From Bacteroidales bacterium (GTDB taxonomy: Bacteria > Bacteroidota > Bacteroidia > Bacteroidales > UBA12077), in NCBI GenBank assembly GCA_030600625.1, contig JAUVLS010000079.1, forward strand, positions 1-6,500: a DNA stretch of 6,500 nt. Reading direction: 5' to 3'. The position numbers were made by a program, and so were the translations under genes. The notes under the pieces are model-generated. The model ran no database searches, was not told where the DNA came from, and saw nothing but the letters and a program-made list of their open reading frames with translations. Of this stretch, positions 5,908-6,500 are shown in pieces (positions within the stretch are counted from its first letter, which is position 1; the number at the start of each line of letters is the position of its first letter).

Positions 5908-6500
5908 ATGAGACAGTTAAAAATCATCAAGCAGGTTACTAATCGAGAAACTGCCTCGTTAGATAAATATCTGCACGAAATCGGGAAAGTTAATCTTTTA
6001 TCAGCCGATGAAGAAGTTGAACTTGCCCGAAAGGTTCGTAGTGGTGATCATCTTGCACTTGAAAAACTAATAAAAGCAAACTTACGCTTTGTTGTCTCAG
6101 TATCAAAGCAATACCAAAATCAAGGATTAAGCTTGCCTGACCTCATTAATGAAGGCAATCTTGGTTTAATTAAAGCAGCAAAACGATTTGACGAAACCCG
6201 CGGATTTAAATTTATATCATACGCTGTATGGTGGATTAGGCAATCTATACTACAAGCTTTGGCAGAGCAAGCAAGGATAGTACGTTTACCTTTAAATAAA
6301 ATAGGTTCAATTAATAAAATAAATAAGGCATTATCTAAATTAGAACAGAAATTTGAAAGAGAACCATCGATCGAGGAAATTGCAAATACCATTGAGCTTG
6401 CTCCTAAAGAAATAAAAGATGCGATGAGAAGTGCTGGTCGACATGTTTCAATGGATGCTCCGCTTACCGATGGTGAAGATGGTGATATGTACGAAGTTCT
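5908..6500 (+). CDS. rpoD: Primary RNA polymerase sigma factor (sigma-70 group 1), 3' end beyond window
   Basis: This is the housekeeping sigma factor that directs RNA polymerase to most promoters. The first 197 residues are present; Bacteroidota primary sigmas are about 290 residues, so roughly the last third (end of region 3 and region 4, which reads the -33 element) is missing. The protein begins MRQLKI and goes almost directly into region 1.2 (about 14-47), with no region 1.1. Region 2 follows (about 52-128), with [53 protein letters not shown], and then region 3 from about 129. Where E. coli has Gln437 and Thr440 for the -10 element, this has Gln112 and Leu115; where E. coli has His455 and Glu458 for an extended -10, it has Asn130 and Gly133. 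These changes fit a sigma that reads TAnnTTTG instead of TATAAT. The ATG has no Shine-Dalgarno site; it is chosen because the MRQLKI start fits the family. Divergent from rho. Confidence 0.96.
   Translation, partial: MRQLKIIKQVTNRETASLDKYLHEIGKVNLLSADEEVELARKVRSGDHLALEKLIKANLRFVVSVSKQYQNQGLSLPDLINEGNLGLIKAAKRFDETRGFKFISYAVWWIRQSILQALAEQARIVRLPLNKIGSINKINKALSKLEQKFEREPSIEEIANTIELAPKEIKDAMRSAGRHVSMDAPLTDGEDGDMYEV

Noticed and set aside
6120..6392. Open frame of 90 codons on the minus strand inside rpoD
   Set aside because: Lies wholly opposite the conserved region 2 and 3 coding sequence of rpoD.

Overview
The window looks like part of a chromosome from an AT-rich, anaerobic or fermentative member of the Bacteroidota. 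The evidence is a short primary sigma factor that starts directly at region 1.2 and has the Bacteroidota-type region 2.4/3.0 sequence, a Rho with a long charged insertion after its N-terminal domain, mostly Shine-Dalgarno-free starts, and a full-length oxygen-sensitive type of pyruvate:ferredoxin oxidoreductase. I cannot name genus or family from the sequence alone.

Layout, left to right. Positions 1-204 (+) hold the 3' end of a gene for a protein ending in a biotin-carboxyl-carrier-like domain in which the usual modified lysine is replaced. A perfect hairpin with A and T tracts on its two sides (205-232) separates it from the convergent nifJ gene (250-3765, -), encoding a 1171-residue pyruvate:ferredoxin/flavodoxin oxidoreductase. 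The 217 bp upstream of nifJ contain a strong ribosome binding site, a possible Bacteroidota -7 element, a 14-bp palindrome and the intrinsic terminator of the next gene. That gene is rho (3983-5587, -), the transcription termination factor. A 320-bp, very AT-rich divergent spacer follows, and rpoD (5908 onward, +, cut by the window end) encodes the primary sigma factor.

Functionally the window combines central anaerobic carbon metabolism (pyruvate to acetyl-CoA with reduced ferredoxin; the partial carrier-domain gene may be carboxylase-related, but this is unproven) with the core transcription machinery. The general initiation factor and the general termination factor are transcribed divergently from one shared spacer. 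nifJ and rho lie on the same strand but are separated by a terminator, so they are probably not an operon.

The gene content is mostly housekeeping; I see no defence system, phage, CRISPR array or RNA gene. The points most worth checking are the lysine-less carrier domain, a 96-bp inverted-repeat element with TATA ends in the rho-rpoD spacer that could be a MITE, the charged disordered insertion of Rho, the changed promoter-reading residues of the sigma factor, and small palindromes upstream of nifJ and rpoD.
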